A DNA stretch of 64,000 nt, taken from the NCBI RefSeq assembly GCF_028743495.1, contig NZ_CP117968.1. The stretch is one strand, 5' to 3'. The DNA is from Allobacillus halotolerans (GTDB lineage: Bacteria; Bacillota; Bacilli; Bacillales; Alkalibacillaceae). A model generated the notes under the pieces. That model was not told the origin of the DNA. It saw only the letters and a list, made by a program, of their open reading frames with translations, and ran no database searches. This document shows positions 17,735 through 26,560 of this stretch, one piece after another. A program made the translations under genes and the position numbers. The first letter of the stretch is position 1. Each line of letters starts with the position of its first letter.

Positions 17735-19738
17735 ATGGAGACTAGCCAATATTTAGGTATTTTTATCGATGAAAGTAACGAAAATTTACAGACAATCAAC
17801 GATGGATTGCTCGACCTAGAAAAAGACCCTACGAATATGGAACATATCGAAGTGATCTTTCGTGCGGCACACACATTAAAAGGTATGTCTGCAACAATGG
17901 GCTATGAAGAATTGACGACATTAACACATCAAATGGAAGATGTTCTCGATCTAGTCAGAAACAATCAATTACCAGCATCTACTAATTTGCTGGATATGTT
18001 ATTGCATGCTGTCGAAAAGCTTGAGGAAATGGTCGGTGATATCTCTTCGGGCGGTGATGGAAAAGGTGTAATACAACCTATTTTAGATCAACTCAAAGCA
18101 ATCGAGAAAGGTGAAGATGTTTCGGATGATTCTGTAGCTTCCAACCAGGATGTCACTAGCAAAGAACTCACGCTCGATTCGTTTGAAGAAACGGTGATTA
18201 ACCAAGCAAAAGCAGAAGGTTTACATACTTATCACTTAACGATTCAACTGGCGGATGATTGTTTGCTGAAAGCAGCACGTGTCTATATGGTATTTGAGAT
18301 CCTAGAGAAGGAAGGCGAAATAATTAAGTCAGTTCCTTCAGTCGAAGTACTTGAAAATGAAGAATTCGATCAACAGTTTGATGTGGCCTATGTGACTTCG
18401 ATCGAACAGAAAGAAATAACTGACAAAATCATGAAGGTATCAGAAATTAAGCAGGTGAGCATTCAACCAATCGGCAATCAAAAACAAACGGAACGAACAG
18501 AAAACATAGGAATAAATCAAGAACCAACAAAACTTGATTCCACAACGAAGGAAGCCCAAGAAAATTCTGGATCCAAACGAAAACAAGCAGCAAATAAAAC
18601 CATCCGTGTTAATATCAATCGTTTGGATGCATTGATGAATTTGTTTGAAGAGCTAGTCATTGACAGAGGAAGACTAGAACAAATCGCCGATGAAATGGAG
18701 CATAATGATTTAACAGAGACGGTCGGTCGAATGACCAGGATTTCCAGTGATTTACAAAGCATCATTTTAAACATGCGTATGGTCCCGATTGAGCAGGTTT
18801 TCAATCGTTTTCCACGAATGGTTCGCCAATTGACACGAGAGTTACAAAAAGAGATTCAATTGGATATTGAAGGTGCCGAAACAGAGCTCGATCGAACGGT
18901 AATCGATGAGATTGGGGATCCTTTAGTCCACTTAATCCGGAACTCGTTAGATCATGGGATTGAAACGCCAGATGTCCGAGAAAAAATGGGAAAAAATCGC
19001 CAAGGACACGTGTTGTTAAAGGCTTATCACAGTGGCAATCATGTGTATATTGAAATTTCTGATGATGGACAAGGAATTAATCGAGAAAAAGTATTGAATA
19101 AAGCCATCGAAAATCAGGTGGTCACACCTGAACAAGCGAATCAGCTATCGAATCGAAAAATCGATGAACTCATTTTAGCAAGTGGATTCTCAACAGCGGA
19201 CGAGATTTCTGATATATCTGGTCGAGGAGTGGGACTGGATGTTGTCAAAAATACAATAGAATCCTTGGGCGGAACAATAGAAATTATATCAGAGGAAGGA
19301 AAAGGGACCACGTTTACGATCCAACTCCCACTGACATTATCAATTATCTCAGTCATGTTAAGCACGATTGGTAATGAAACGTATGCCGTACCACTTTCAA
19401 CAATCATCGAAACGGCGCTGATCAAACCGGAAGAAATCGTTACCGTACAAGGACAACAGATGATGCATTTCAGAGAGTCTGTGATTCCACTTATCTTTTT
19501 ACGTGATGTGCTGGAAGTGCCAGATTCTGCTAATGAATCTGCCTATGAATCCGTTATCATTGTTCGTAAAGGTGAACAAGTGGCAGGTCTGGTAGTTGAT
19601 TCACTGATCGGGCAACAAGAAGTTGTTTTGAAAAATTTAGGAAACTATCTAACGAACATATTTGCCATATCAGGGGCGACAATACTCGGCGATGGAGAAG
19701 TGGCGTTAATCATAGATACGCATTCACTAATTAAATAA
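17735..19738 (+). CDS. cheA: Chemotaxis histidine kinase CheA
   Basis: A 667 aa kinase. The P1 domain carries phosphorylated His46 (AAHTLKGMSATMGY); P2 lies at about 145-255; the dimerisation domain P3 begins near 285; the P4 HATPase has HLIRNSLDHGIETP (N box), DDGQGI and GRGVGLDVVK (G boxes); P5 is CheW-like at the C-terminus. It phosphorylates CheY and CheB in response to receptors coupled through CheW. It starts 13 bases after cheB with GGGAGGA. Confidence 0.97.
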   Translation: METSQYLGIFIDESNENLQTINDGLLDLEKDPTNMEHIEVIFRAAHTLKGMSATMGYEELTTLTHQMEDVLDLVRNNQLPASTNLLDMLLHAVEKLEEMVGDISSGGDGKGVIQPILDQLKAIEKGEDVSDDSVASNQDVTSKELTLDSFEETVINQAKAEGLHTYHLTIQLADDCLLKAARVYMVFEILEKEGEIIKSVPSVEVLENEEFDQQFDVAYVTSIEQKEITDKIMKVSEIKQVSIQPIGNQKQTERTENIGINQEPTKLDSTTKEAQENSGSKRKQAANKTIRVNINRLDALMNLFEELVIDRGRLEQIADEMEHNDLTETVGRMTRISSDLQSIILNMRMVPIEQVFNRFPRMVRQLTRELQKEIQLDIEGAETELDRTVIDEIGDPLVHLIRNSLDHGIETPDVREKMGKNRQGHVLLKAYHSGNHVYIEISDDGQGINREKVLNKAIENQVVTPEQANQLSNRKIDELILASGFSTADEISDISGRGVGLDVVKNTIESLGGTIEIISEEGKGTTFTIQLPLTLSIISVMLSTIGNETYAVPLSTIIETALIKPEEIVTVQGQQMMHFRESVIPLIFLRDVLEVPDSANESAYESVIIVRKGEQVAGLVVDSLIGQQEVVLKNLGNYLTNIFAISGATILGDGEVALIIDTHSLIK

Positions 19739-19751
19739 GGAGGCTGTTTAG

Positions 19752-20219
19752 ATGAGCAAAGTGTCAAAAGAAGTTAAAGTGATCGTCTTCAGGTTGCAAA
19801 ATGAAGAATATGGGGTGCCAATCGATTATGTCGGTTCAATCGAGAGAATGCTAGAAATTACTCGGATTCCCAATACACCGAAGTTTATTAAAGGAGTCAT
19901 AAACTTACGTGGTATTGTCACACCGGTCATTGATTTACGTGAGCGTTTTGGTATGGAAACGAGTGAGTATTCTAATCGGTCAAGAATGATTATCGTGCAC
20001 ATTGATGATAAAGAAGTCGGTATGATTGTTGATGAAGCGAACGATGTTGTTGACTTGAGTGAAGATGACATTGAAACACCACCAGAAGTAATTGGTTCGG
20101 TGGACACTGATTATGTCCGTGGTGTAGCCAAATTGGAACATCGGTTATTAATTCTGTTAAATCTTGATCGAGTACTCTCCAATGAAGAAGTGAATCAGTT
20201 ATCAGCAGTGGAAAAATAA
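19752..20219 (+). CDS. cheW: Chemotaxis coupling protein CheW
   Basis: A 155 aa single CheW/SH3-like domain. EVKVIVFRLQNEEYGVPIDY, ITRIPNTPKFIKGVINLRG and VIDLRERFGM are family hallmarks. It bridges receptors to CheA at the cytoplasmic face of the membrane. AAGGAGG directly after the cheA stop serves as ribosome site. Confidence 0.97.
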   Translation: MSKVSKEVKVIVFRLQNEEYGVPIDYVGSIERMLEITRIPNTPKFIKGVINLRGIVTPVIDLRERFGMETSEYSNRSRMIIVHIDDKEVGMIVDEANDVVDLSEDDIETPPEVIGSVDTDYVRGVAKLEHRLLILLNLDRVLSNEEVNQLSAVEK

Positions 20220-20243
20220 CTCTGCTGGTGGAAAGGAAGTATT

Positions 20244-20876
20244 ATGAATCATCCTTTTGATTATACAGCGATCCACAAAGATGTTTTAAAAGAAATCGCT
20301 AATATCGGTGCGGGTAACGCTGCGACGTCATTATCTGAAATGTTGAATCAACCCGTACACATGAAAACGCCAGTTGTACATGTTGTTTCCTTTGATGAAA
20401 TGATGGAAAGGGCAGGTGGGAAGGAAGAAGTACAAGCTGCTATTCATGTAGAGTTACAAGGACGGTTAAAAGGAAGCATGTTTTTTGTGATTGATCCGGC
20501 TGAAGCAGAAGAATTTGTTGGATTGCTGACCGGCAATAAGAACTTATCCTTAATAGAAGGCGATTCATTCGCAATATCTGCTTTTATGGAATTAGGAAAT
20601 ATTTTAACTGGATCCTATGTGCGTGCGTTATCTGACTTTACAAATTTGGAAATACATCAATCCGTTCCTTCTGTCGCTATAGATATGCTGGGTGCAATGT
20701 TGACTGCAGGTCTAATCGAAATTTCGCAAGTATCCGACCACGCAATTATGATTGAAACAGTTTTCAGTGATGAAACATCGGAAAAGAACCCATTACAAGG
20801 TCATTTTATTTTATTACCGGACCCAGAAGCATTTCAACAAATTTTTGAAGTATTGGGAGTTGCCGATCATGAGTAA
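20244..20876 (+). CDS. cheC: CheY-P phosphatase CheC
   Basis: A 210 aa CheC-family protein with two active-site helices: DVLKEIANIGAGNAATSLSE near residues 12-31 and AFMELGNILTGSYVRALSD near 112-130, each with the E..N arrangement used for CheY-P hydrolysis. CheC also binds CheD, linking CheY-P level to receptor deamidation. It overlaps cheD by 8 bases. Confidence 0.96.
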   Translation: MNHPFDYTAIHKDVLKEIANIGAGNAATSLSEMLNQPVHMKTPVVHVVSFDEMMERAGGKEEVQAAIHVELQGRLKGSMFFVIDPAEAEEFVGLLTGNKNLSLIEGDSFAISAFMELGNILTGSYVRALSDFTNLEIHQSVPSVAIDMLGAMLTAGLIEISQVSDHAIMIETVFSDETSEKNPLQGHFILLPDPEAFQQIFEVLGVADHE

Positions 20877-21366
20877 GGTTCTGGGTGCTGTCAAGGTTGG
20901 AATAGCTGATTTAAACGTAGTCGAACACCCAGGATCGATTTCCACAATCGGACTAGGTTCGTGTGTTGGCGTTGTGATCTATGATGAACAAATCCGTATA
21001 GCTGGATTGGTCCATGTGATGCTTCCTGATTCGTCAATTGCCAAAACTGAGGATTTTAAACAAGGTAAATTTGCAGATACGGGAATTGCGACACTAATTG
21101 AAATGATGCTGCAAAAGAATGCTAAAAAGAGCCGAATGAAAGCTAAAATTGCGGGTGGAGCTCAAATGTTCACCAATCAAAGCGGGAAAGATACAATCCG
21201 GATTGGGCCAAGAAATATTGATGCAGTAAAAGAAGTGCTCACAGAGCATAACATACCACTCCTTGCTGAAGATGTTGGCGGAAATAAAGGCCGGACAATC
21301 GAATTCAGTACGGAGAGTTTACTTTTGAAGGTTCGGACCATACAGCAAGGTGAACAGTTCATATAA
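20869..21366 (+). CDS. cheD: Chemoreceptor glutamine deamidase CheD
   Basis: A 165 aa enzyme. STIGLGSCVGVVIYDE contains the catalytic Cys, and GLVHVMLPDS supplies the catalytic His; KIAGGAQMF is also conserved. It deamidates receptor glutamines and is controlled by CheC. The start ATG 20869 overlaps the cheC end; the longer open frame upstream lies within cheC. Confidence 0.96.
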   Translation: MSKVLGAVKVGIADLNVVEHPGSISTIGLGSCVGVVIYDEQIRIAGLVHVMLPDSSIAKTEDFKQGKFADTGIATLIEMMLQKNAKKSRMKAKIAGGAQMFTNQSGKDTIRIGPRNIDAVKEVLTEHNIPLLAEDVGGNKGRTIEFSTESLLLKVRTIQQGEQFI

Positions 21367-21399
21367 TCAGAAAGCCTGAGTTTCAGGAGGTTACATATT

Positions 21400-22167
21400 A
21401 TGGTATTAACCGAAGATTCCTTGAAGACAATTTGGAAAAAATGGCAACAGGATAAGGATGAGCAAGCTGGGAATAAATTGGTTGAACACTACATGCCACT
21501 AGTGGATTATCAAGTCAACCGCATTTATACAACATTACCGAAGAATGTGGAAAGACAGGATATAAAAAGCTTGGCTTTTATGGGGTTGGTTGATGCATTA
21601 GAAAAGTTCGATCCCAACCGTGATTTAAAATTCGATACGTACGCTTCTTTTCGCATAAAAGGTTCGATCATTGATGGTTTACGAAAGGAAGATTGGCTGC
21701 CAAGGTCTGTCAGAGAAAAAGCAAAAATAGTCGAGCAAGCAACGGAGCGATTGGAAAAGAGATTGAATCGAGAACCAAAAATCAGTGAAATCGCAAATGA
21801 AGTCGGCATATCCCACCAAGAAACCTCAGAAATTGTAAAAGATACACTTGTCGCAAATTTTCTATCGATTGAAGAACAAAAAAGTGAACAACAACCCGAG
21901 CATCGGGAGAGCTTAAGGAACACCATACCAGATAGACAAGCGTATACGCCGGAAGAGTCCAGCTTGAAAAAAGAGCAAATCAATGAATTGGTAACAGTGA
22001 TTACAGAACTGAATGAAAAAGAACAGCTTGTCCTACAACTATTTTATAAAGAAGAATTGACATTCACAGAAATTGGGGGGATTCTTCAACTCTCGACTTC
22101 TCGAATTTCACAGATACATACAAAATCCATTGCAAAACTGAAAAGCCTTTTAACGACTGTTCAATAA
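21400..22167 (+). CDS. sigD: RNA polymerase sigma factor SigD (FliA/sigma-28)
   Basis: A 255 aa sigma-28 factor with region 2 (YMPLVDYQVNRIYTTLP, DLKFDTYASFRIKGSIIDGL, REDW-like WLPRSVREKAK), region 3, and a region 4 helix-turn-helix (LTFTEIGGILQLSTSRISQI). It directs late flagellar, motility and autolysin genes, and would be held by anti-sigma FlgM encoded elsewhere. TCAGGAGG at 21384-21391 gives a strong ribosome site. It lies at the distal end of the long operon as in B. subtilis. Confidence 0.96.
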   Translation: MVLTEDSLKTIWKKWQQDKDEQAGNKLVEHYMPLVDYQVNRIYTTLPKNVERQDIKSLAFMGLVDALEKFDPNRDLKFDTYASFRIKGSIIDGLRKEDWLPRSVREKAKIVEQATERLEKRLNREPKISEIANEVGISHQETSEIVKDTLVANFLSIEEQKSEQQPEHRESLRNTIPDRQAYTPEESSLKKEQINELVTVITELNEKEQLVLQLFYKEELTFTEIGGILQLSTSRISQIHTKSIAKLKSLLTTVQ

Positions 22168-22196
22168 ATCGTTCAGTGACTAGGAGTGAAAAAAAC

Positions 22197-23600
22197 TTGG
22201 ATTTGTCGAGCGTCTTTCTAATCCAGATTAGTGATGATAAAATGCAAGCACTTATAGAGTTTAACCGTGAGGTATTACAACATCGATCTACCCAAGAATT
22301 ACACGAACTAAAAGAACAAATTCATTTAAAAGATCTTTTTGATTTTGCTCGTTCGAAAAACGTAACATATGGGTTGTTGGAAGATGTTTTATTAACGATG
22401 ATTAAAAACTTTCGAATTAACCAAGATCCCGTTGTCTTTGCAAGAGGGCTTGCGCCTCAACATGGGAAGAATGGTATGTTGAAATATCACGTACAATTAG
22501 GAACAACAATCGAGATAAACGATCAAGAGCATATTGACTTCAAAGAAATCATGGTCATTCCAAAGGTCGAAACAGGCACGAAATTAGTTACCATTATTCC
22601 GCCAACAGAATCAAAGGATGGAATGAATGTTACAGGTAACGTAGTTAAGGCAAAGCCCGGGAAACCAGCAGTTATGAAGGCTGGAAAAAATACAGAATTT
22701 CAGGAAGAGCACCAGGCAATATTTGCTACCGGAAGCGGCCAAGTCAGTTTGATTTCAAAACAAATACAAGTACTTCCTGTTTATGAAGTGAAAAAATCGG
22801 TGAGTATGGAGACAGGCAACATTGATTTTAATGGTTCAATCGTTATAAATGGTGACGTTCCCACAGGTTTCTCTTTAAAGGCAAGAGGCGATATAACGAT
22901 TCAAGGGACTGTCGAAGCTGCCACCCTGGAAGCCGGGGGTTCGATTTTTGTCCATGAGGGTGTATATGCGGCTGGTAATGGAAGACTTGATGCCGGAATG
23001 GATATTCGCGTACGGAATATTAATCAAGCAAATCTTAAAGCAGGTAGAAATATCATTATTGAAAATTCTTGTTTACATAGTCACATCGATGCTCAAGATA
23101 TGCTCTATTGCCACCGAGGACATATTATTGGAGGACATATATCTGTCGGTAAGAAAATTGAAGGAAATGATTTCGGCAATCGTTTAGAAACAAAGACAGA
23201 AGTTTATTTAGGCCATAGTATGGATGTCATGCATTTGTATAATGAACTAGAGTCAAAAATTGAACAAGCCCAAGACCAATTAAAAAAGTTAAAACTATTG
23301 GGAGAACGTTTAGAAGAAGTCAAACAAATTAGGGATCTATCAAGCAAAGAACGTGTAGCGATGTTGCGTCAAAGAAACACGTATAACATGACAAAGATTG
23401 AACTTGAGAAGTTGCTTGAAAAACAATTTACATTGAACGAAGAGAAGGAAGCATTTGATTTTTTGAAAATGGATGTAAATGGTATCCTGTATCCAAATGT
23501 TCATGTAATGGTCGGAAAGTACTCCATGTCCATTCAACAAGAATATAAACACGTATCGGTTGTCTACAAACATCAAGATTTTTCGATCATTCCTTTATAA
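22197..23600 (+). CDS. FapA-family (DUF342) polymer-forming-like protein
   Basis: A protein of about 467 aa. The N-terminal half is a FapA/DUF342 region; from about residue 170 to 330 a run of short hydrophobic-glycine beta strands (FNGSIVINGDVPTGFSLKAR, DITIQGTVEAATLEAGGSIF) suggests a right-handed beta-helix; a coiled coil follows at about 345-420. TTG 22197 is the likely start, with TAGGAGTG at 22181-22188; an in-frame GTG at 22176 has no ribosome site. FapA-like genes often sit in flagellar or chemotaxis operons, but their function is not established. It is absent from this position in B. subtilis. Confidence 0.85.
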   Translation: MDLSSVFLIQISDDKMQALIEFNREVLQHRSTQELHELKEQIHLKDLFDFARSKNVTYGLLEDVLLTMIKNFRINQDPVVFARGLAPQHGKNGMLKYHVQLGTTIEINDQEHIDFKEIMVIPKVETGTKLVTIIPPTESKDGMNVTGNVVKAKPGKPAVMKAGKNTEFQEEHQAIFATGSGQVSLISKQIQVLPVYEVKKSVSMETGNIDFNGSIVINGDVPTGFSLKARGDITIQGTVEAATLEAGGSIFVHEGVYAAGNGRLDAGMDIRVRNINQANLKAGRNIIIENSCLHSHIDAQDMLYCHRGHIIGGHISVGKKIEGNDFGNRLETKTEVYLGHSMDVMHLYNELESKIEQAQDQLKKLKLLGERLEEVKQIRDLSSKERVAMLRQRNTYNMTKIELEKLLEKQFTLNEEKEAFDFLKMDVNGILYPNVHVMVGKYSMSIQQEYKHVSVVYKHQDFSIIPL

Positions 23601-23617
23601 AAAAAGGAGTGAGTTAA

Positions 23618-23935
23618 GTGAGTTGGAAGGGTGTAGAATTACAAGTCGCACTGCCGAGAGTTCAAGAACACAGTCAACTCCAAGATCAACTGCAACAACG
23701 CGGCAAACAAAGTCAAGACTTTATCGGCCAGAATCATTTAAAAGAAGCAGAAAAGATGCGAAAAGCAGTAATAAAATCAGAACAAAAAGATCAAACGCAA
23801 ATTCATAGGGATGCAGATGATAGCAACCAAGTCCGACAATCAAACGAACATCACAGACCTTTGAAACAGCAACGAACAGAGGAAAATAGATTAAATCATC
23901 CTTATTTAGGAAAGAAGATTGATTATTCACGCTAG
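23618..23935 (+). CDS. Small hydrophilic protein of unknown function
   Basis: A 105 aa Gln/Lys/Arg-rich protein starting MSWKGVELQVALPRVQEHSQ. The start is GTG 23618 with AAGGAGTGAG upstream, so translation is well supported. The N-terminal 45 residues look ordered and amphipathic; the rest is hydrophilic and probably disordered, ending NHPYLGKKIDYSR. I recall similar short proteins after the fapA-like gene in related Bacillaceae but know no function. It lies 17 bases after the FapA-family gene and 20 before the SwrB-like gene. Confidence 0.8.
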   Translation: MSWKGVELQVALPRVQEHSQLQDQLQQRGKQSQDFIGQNHLKEAEKMRKAVIKSEQKDQTQIHRDADDSNQVRQSNEHHRPLKQQRTEENRLNHPYLGKKIDYSR

Positions 23936-23955
23936 CGATTGGAGAAGGGTTCGAC

Positions 23956-24456
23956 GTGTTACTATTAAGCTTAATTTTACATGGCGTTACATTCATTTTT
24001 CTGTTTCTTCTCTATCAGAAACTTCAGGAAAATAAAGAGCGAGAAAATGTTATTGAACAGAAAGAAAAAGAAATTGATGAACTATTCCATAATTATTTAG
24101 TAGAGATCAAGGAAGAGAACCAGAAATTCACCGAACAAATAAACAAAATGAAAAAACAACAAGATAAGCAAAGAACGCAACAGCAACAAAGCAAAGAATC
24201 AGTCATAGAAAAAGAGGATTCGACCGAATTTGAAGAGGAGCCCTTCTTTACCAAAGAAAACTTCCCCGATGAACTGGATTATGAACCACTTATTCCACAA
24301 GAAGAACATGAGCCGGTGTATGAGCTAACAATGGAAAGCCGAGTGATGCACCTTTACGATCAAGGCTATTCAGCAGATCAAATTGCTAAACAATTAAACG
24401 TAGGTGTGACAGAGATCGAACTAATGATTAAAATTCATACACAATTGTCGAATTAA
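23956..24456 (+). CDS. swrB: SwrB-like membrane-anchored protein
   Basis: A 166 aa protein with an N-terminal membrane helix (LLLSLILHGVTFIFLFLLY, residues 2-20), a coiled coil at about 21-80, an acidic Pro-containing linker, and a C-terminal small helix-turn-helix-like motif (YDQGYSADQIAKQLNVGVTE). Architecture, size and position between sigD and rpsB match SwrB (YlxL), which activates the export apparatus and swarming in B. subtilis. Sequence identity is not assessable here. The start is GTG 23956 after GGAGAAGGG. Confidence 0.75.
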   Translation: MLLLSLILHGVTFIFLFLLYQKLQENKERENVIEQKEKEIDELFHNYLVEIKEENQKFTEQINKMKKQQDKQRTQQQQSKESVIEKEDSTEFEEEPFFTKENFPDELDYEPLIPQEEHEPVYELTMESRVMHLYDQGYSADQIAKQLNVGVTEIELMIKIHTQLSN

Positions 24457-24459
24457 CAC

Positions 24460-24488
24460 TTGCTAGTGTAAAATCAATATGATATATT
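24460..24488 (+). promoter_or_regulatory. SigA-type promoter for rpsB
   Basis: TTGCTA (24460-24465), 17-base spacer, TATATT (24483-24488). It lies in the 146-base gap between the motility block and rpsB, where a new transcription unit is expected. A leader of about 110 bases would precede the rpsB start. Confidence 0.65.
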
Positions 24489-24519
24489 TACTTTTGGTGT
24501 TAGTACACACGCTCGTCGA

Positions 24520-24557
24520 AACAGTACAGTGGTGCTTTCAAAAAGTTCTGTTCTGTT
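24520..24557 (+). other. rpsB leader hairpin
   Basis: AACAGTACAG (24520-24529) faces CTGTTCTGTT (24548-24557), a 10-bp stem with one central mismatch and an 18-base loop, in the 5' leader of rpsB. It could be part of an autoregulatory site; this is inference. Confidence 0.45.
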
Positions 24558-24602
24558 GATGAAGTGAGCGGAGGAATATAAAAACCATAGGAGGAATGAA
24601 CA

Positions 24603-25370
24603 ATGGCAGCAATTTCAATGAAACAATTGCTAGAAGCAGGTGTGCATTTTGGCCACCAAACACGTCGTTGGAATCCGAAGATGAAAAAATACATCTTCAC
24701 GGAGCGTAACGGCATTTACATCATCGATCTACAAAAAACAGTTAAAAAGGTTGATGAAGCATTTAACTTTGTGAAAAACTTGGCACAAGACGGAGGGAAA
24801 GTTTTATTCGTCGGTACCAAAAAACAAGCACAAGATACAATTAGAGACGAAGCAATTCGCTCTGGTATGTACTACGTTAACCAACGTTGGTTGGGTGGTA
24901 CATTGACAAACATGCAAACCATTCAAAAACGAGTAAATCGTTTGAAAGACATCGAAAAAATGGAAGAAGACGGTACGTTCGACGTATTACCGAAAAAAGA
25001 AGTTGTTATGATTCTTAAAGAAAAAGAACGTCTTGAAAAGTTCTTAGGTGGCGTTAAAAATATGAACGGCTTACCAGACGCTGTATTCATTGTCGACCCA
25101 CGTAAAGAAAGAATTGCTGTGAAAGAAGCACAGAAATTGAATATTCCAATCGTAGCGATGGTTGATACAAACTGTGATCCAGACGAGATTGATTACGTGA
25201 TCCCAGCAAATGATGACGCAATCCGTGCGGTTAAGTTACTTACTTCCAGAATGGCTGATGCAATTCTAGAAGTAAAACAAGGTGAAGAACTGCAAGATAC
25301 AACTTCTGAAGAAGAAGCAACGAGTGAAGAAACAGAAGAGAAAAAGACAGAAGAAAAAGTAGAAGAGTAA
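24603..25370 (+). CDS. rpsB: 30S ribosomal protein S2
   Basis: A 255 aa S2 protein. MKQLLEAGVHFGHQTRRWNP, IYIIDLQKT, NQRWLGGTLTNMQTIQ and PDAVFIVDPRKERIAVKEA are invariant family blocks. The C-terminal tail of about 25 residues is very Glu-rich. It is preceded by its own promoter and AGGAGGAATG, and followed by an intrinsic terminator before tsf. Confidence 0.98.
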   Translation: MAAISMKQLLEAGVHFGHQTRRWNPKMKKYIFTERNGIYIIDLQKTVKKVDEAFNFVKNLAQDGGKVLFVGTKKQAQDTIRDEAIRSGMYYVNQRWLGGTLTNMQTIQKRVNRLKDIEKMEEDGTFDVLPKKEVVMILKEKERLEKFLGGVKNMNGLPDAVFIVDPRKERIAVKEAQKLNIPIVAMVDTNCDPDEIDYVIPANDDAIRAVKLLTSRMADAILEVKQGEELQDTTSEEEATSEETEEKKTEEKVEE

Positions 25371-25375
25371 AAGGT

Positions 25376-25418
25376 AAAGGGTGATAAGGGGGAACAGAAC
25401 CTTTTATCACCCTTTTTT
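25376..25418 (+). terminator. Intrinsic terminator between rpsB and tsf
   Basis: AAAGGGTGATAA (25376-25387) pairs with TTATCACCCTTT (25404-25415), followed by a run of six T (25413-25418). It probably reduces, rather than fully stops, transcription into tsf, setting an S2:EF-Ts ratio. Confidence 0.85.
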
Positions 25419-25472
25419 AGAAAACTTTCGTCTTAACGATATGATACCCAATTACCTGAAGGAGGAATTCTT

Positions 25473-26357
25473 ATGGCAGTAAATGCGAAAATGGTTAAAG
25501 AATTACGTGAAAAAACAGGCGCAGGAATGATGGATTGTAAAAAAGCGTTAACTGAAACGGATGGAGATATGGATAAAGCTGTTGAATATCTTCGTGAAAA
25601 AGGAATTTCTAAAGCAGCAAAGAAAGCAGACCGCATTGCGGCAGAAGGATCAGCTCATATCAAAGTTGACGGAAATGCTGCTGTATTGATCGAAGTAAAC
25701 AGTGAAACAGACTTTGTTGCAAAGAACGATCAGTTCAAGGAACTATTGGATGCTTTAGCAAGCCATATTCTAAGTCAAAATCCTTCTACAGTAGAAGAAG
25801 CTCTTGAACAGCCATTGAATGGTGAAGGCGATACCGTACAAGAGTTCATCAATAAAAACATTGCACAAATTGGTGAAAAACTATCACTTCGTCGCTTTGG
25901 CCTACTAACAAAAGATGACAATGCTGCGTTTGGTGCTTATACTCACATGGGTGGCCGAATCGGAGCGTTAACCGTATTGGAAGGTACAACAGATGAATCT
26001 GTAGCAAAAGATGTTGCTATGCATATCGCAGCAGTTAACCCTCGATTTGTATCTCGTGATGAGGTTCCGCAAAATGAAGTGGATCAAGAACGCGAAATGC
26101 TAAAAACTCAAGCATTGAATGAAGGTAAACCTGAGCATATCGTTGAGAAAATGGTCGAAGGACGTTTAGGTAAATTCTTTGAAGAAATTTGCCTATTGGA
26201 ACAAGGTTTCGTTAAAGATCCAGATCAAAAAGTTAAAAAATATGTAGAATCAAACGGCGCATCAGTAACAGAATTCGTCCGTTACGAAGTTGGCGAAGGT
26301 ATGGAAAAACGTGAAGAAAACTTTGCTGACGAAGTAATGGGTCAAATCAAAAAATAA
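25473..26357 (+). CDS. tsf: Translation elongation factor Ts
   Basis: A 294 aa EF-Ts, the nucleotide exchange factor for EF-Tu. The N-terminal UBA-like domain (VKELREKTGAGMMDCKKAL), the SETDFVAKND motif and the core domains are intact. GAAGGAGGAAT is the ribosome site. No separate promoter is obvious after the rpsB terminator, so expression likely depends on readthrough. Confidence 0.98.
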   Translation: MAVNAKMVKELREKTGAGMMDCKKALTETDGDMDKAVEYLREKGISKAAKKADRIAAEGSAHIKVDGNAAVLIEVNSETDFVAKNDQFKELLDALASHILSQNPSTVEEALEQPLNGEGDTVQEFINKNIAQIGEKLSLRRFGLLTKDDNAAFGAYTHMGGRIGALTVLEGTTDESVAKDVAMHIAAVNPRFVSRDEVPQNEVDQEREMLKTQALNEGKPEHIVEKMVEGRLGKFFEEICLLEQGFVKDPDQKVKKYVESNGASVTEFVRYEVGEGMEKREENFADEVMGQIKK

Positions 26358-26447
26358 GCTGTTCCCAAGTCCTTTGTTCATGTGGCGCTCATATGAACCA
26401 TAGCGAAATTTTATATGAACATTCATCTTACTTGAATGGGTGGCAAG

Positions 26448-26483
26448 AAAATAGGGAACACGGAGAACGTGTTCCCTATTTTT
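26448..26483 (+). terminator. Intrinsic terminator after tsf
   Basis: AAAATAGGGAACACG (26448-26462) pairs perfectly with CGTGTTCCCTATTTT (26468-26482) around a 5-base loop. The 15-bp stem ends in a T-tract, separating rpsB-tsf from pyrH-frr. Confidence 0.88.
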
Positions 26484-26560
26484 AAAAGAATCTATTTAGC
26501 TAATCATTTTTAACAGCACATGTTTGATGAATAGCTTACATATAATTGATGGAGGTAGCT

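Noticed and set aside
26524..26546. TTGATG and TATAAT before pyrH
   Set aside because: Spacer is only 11 bases and the start point would fall inside the Shine-Dalgarno sequence.
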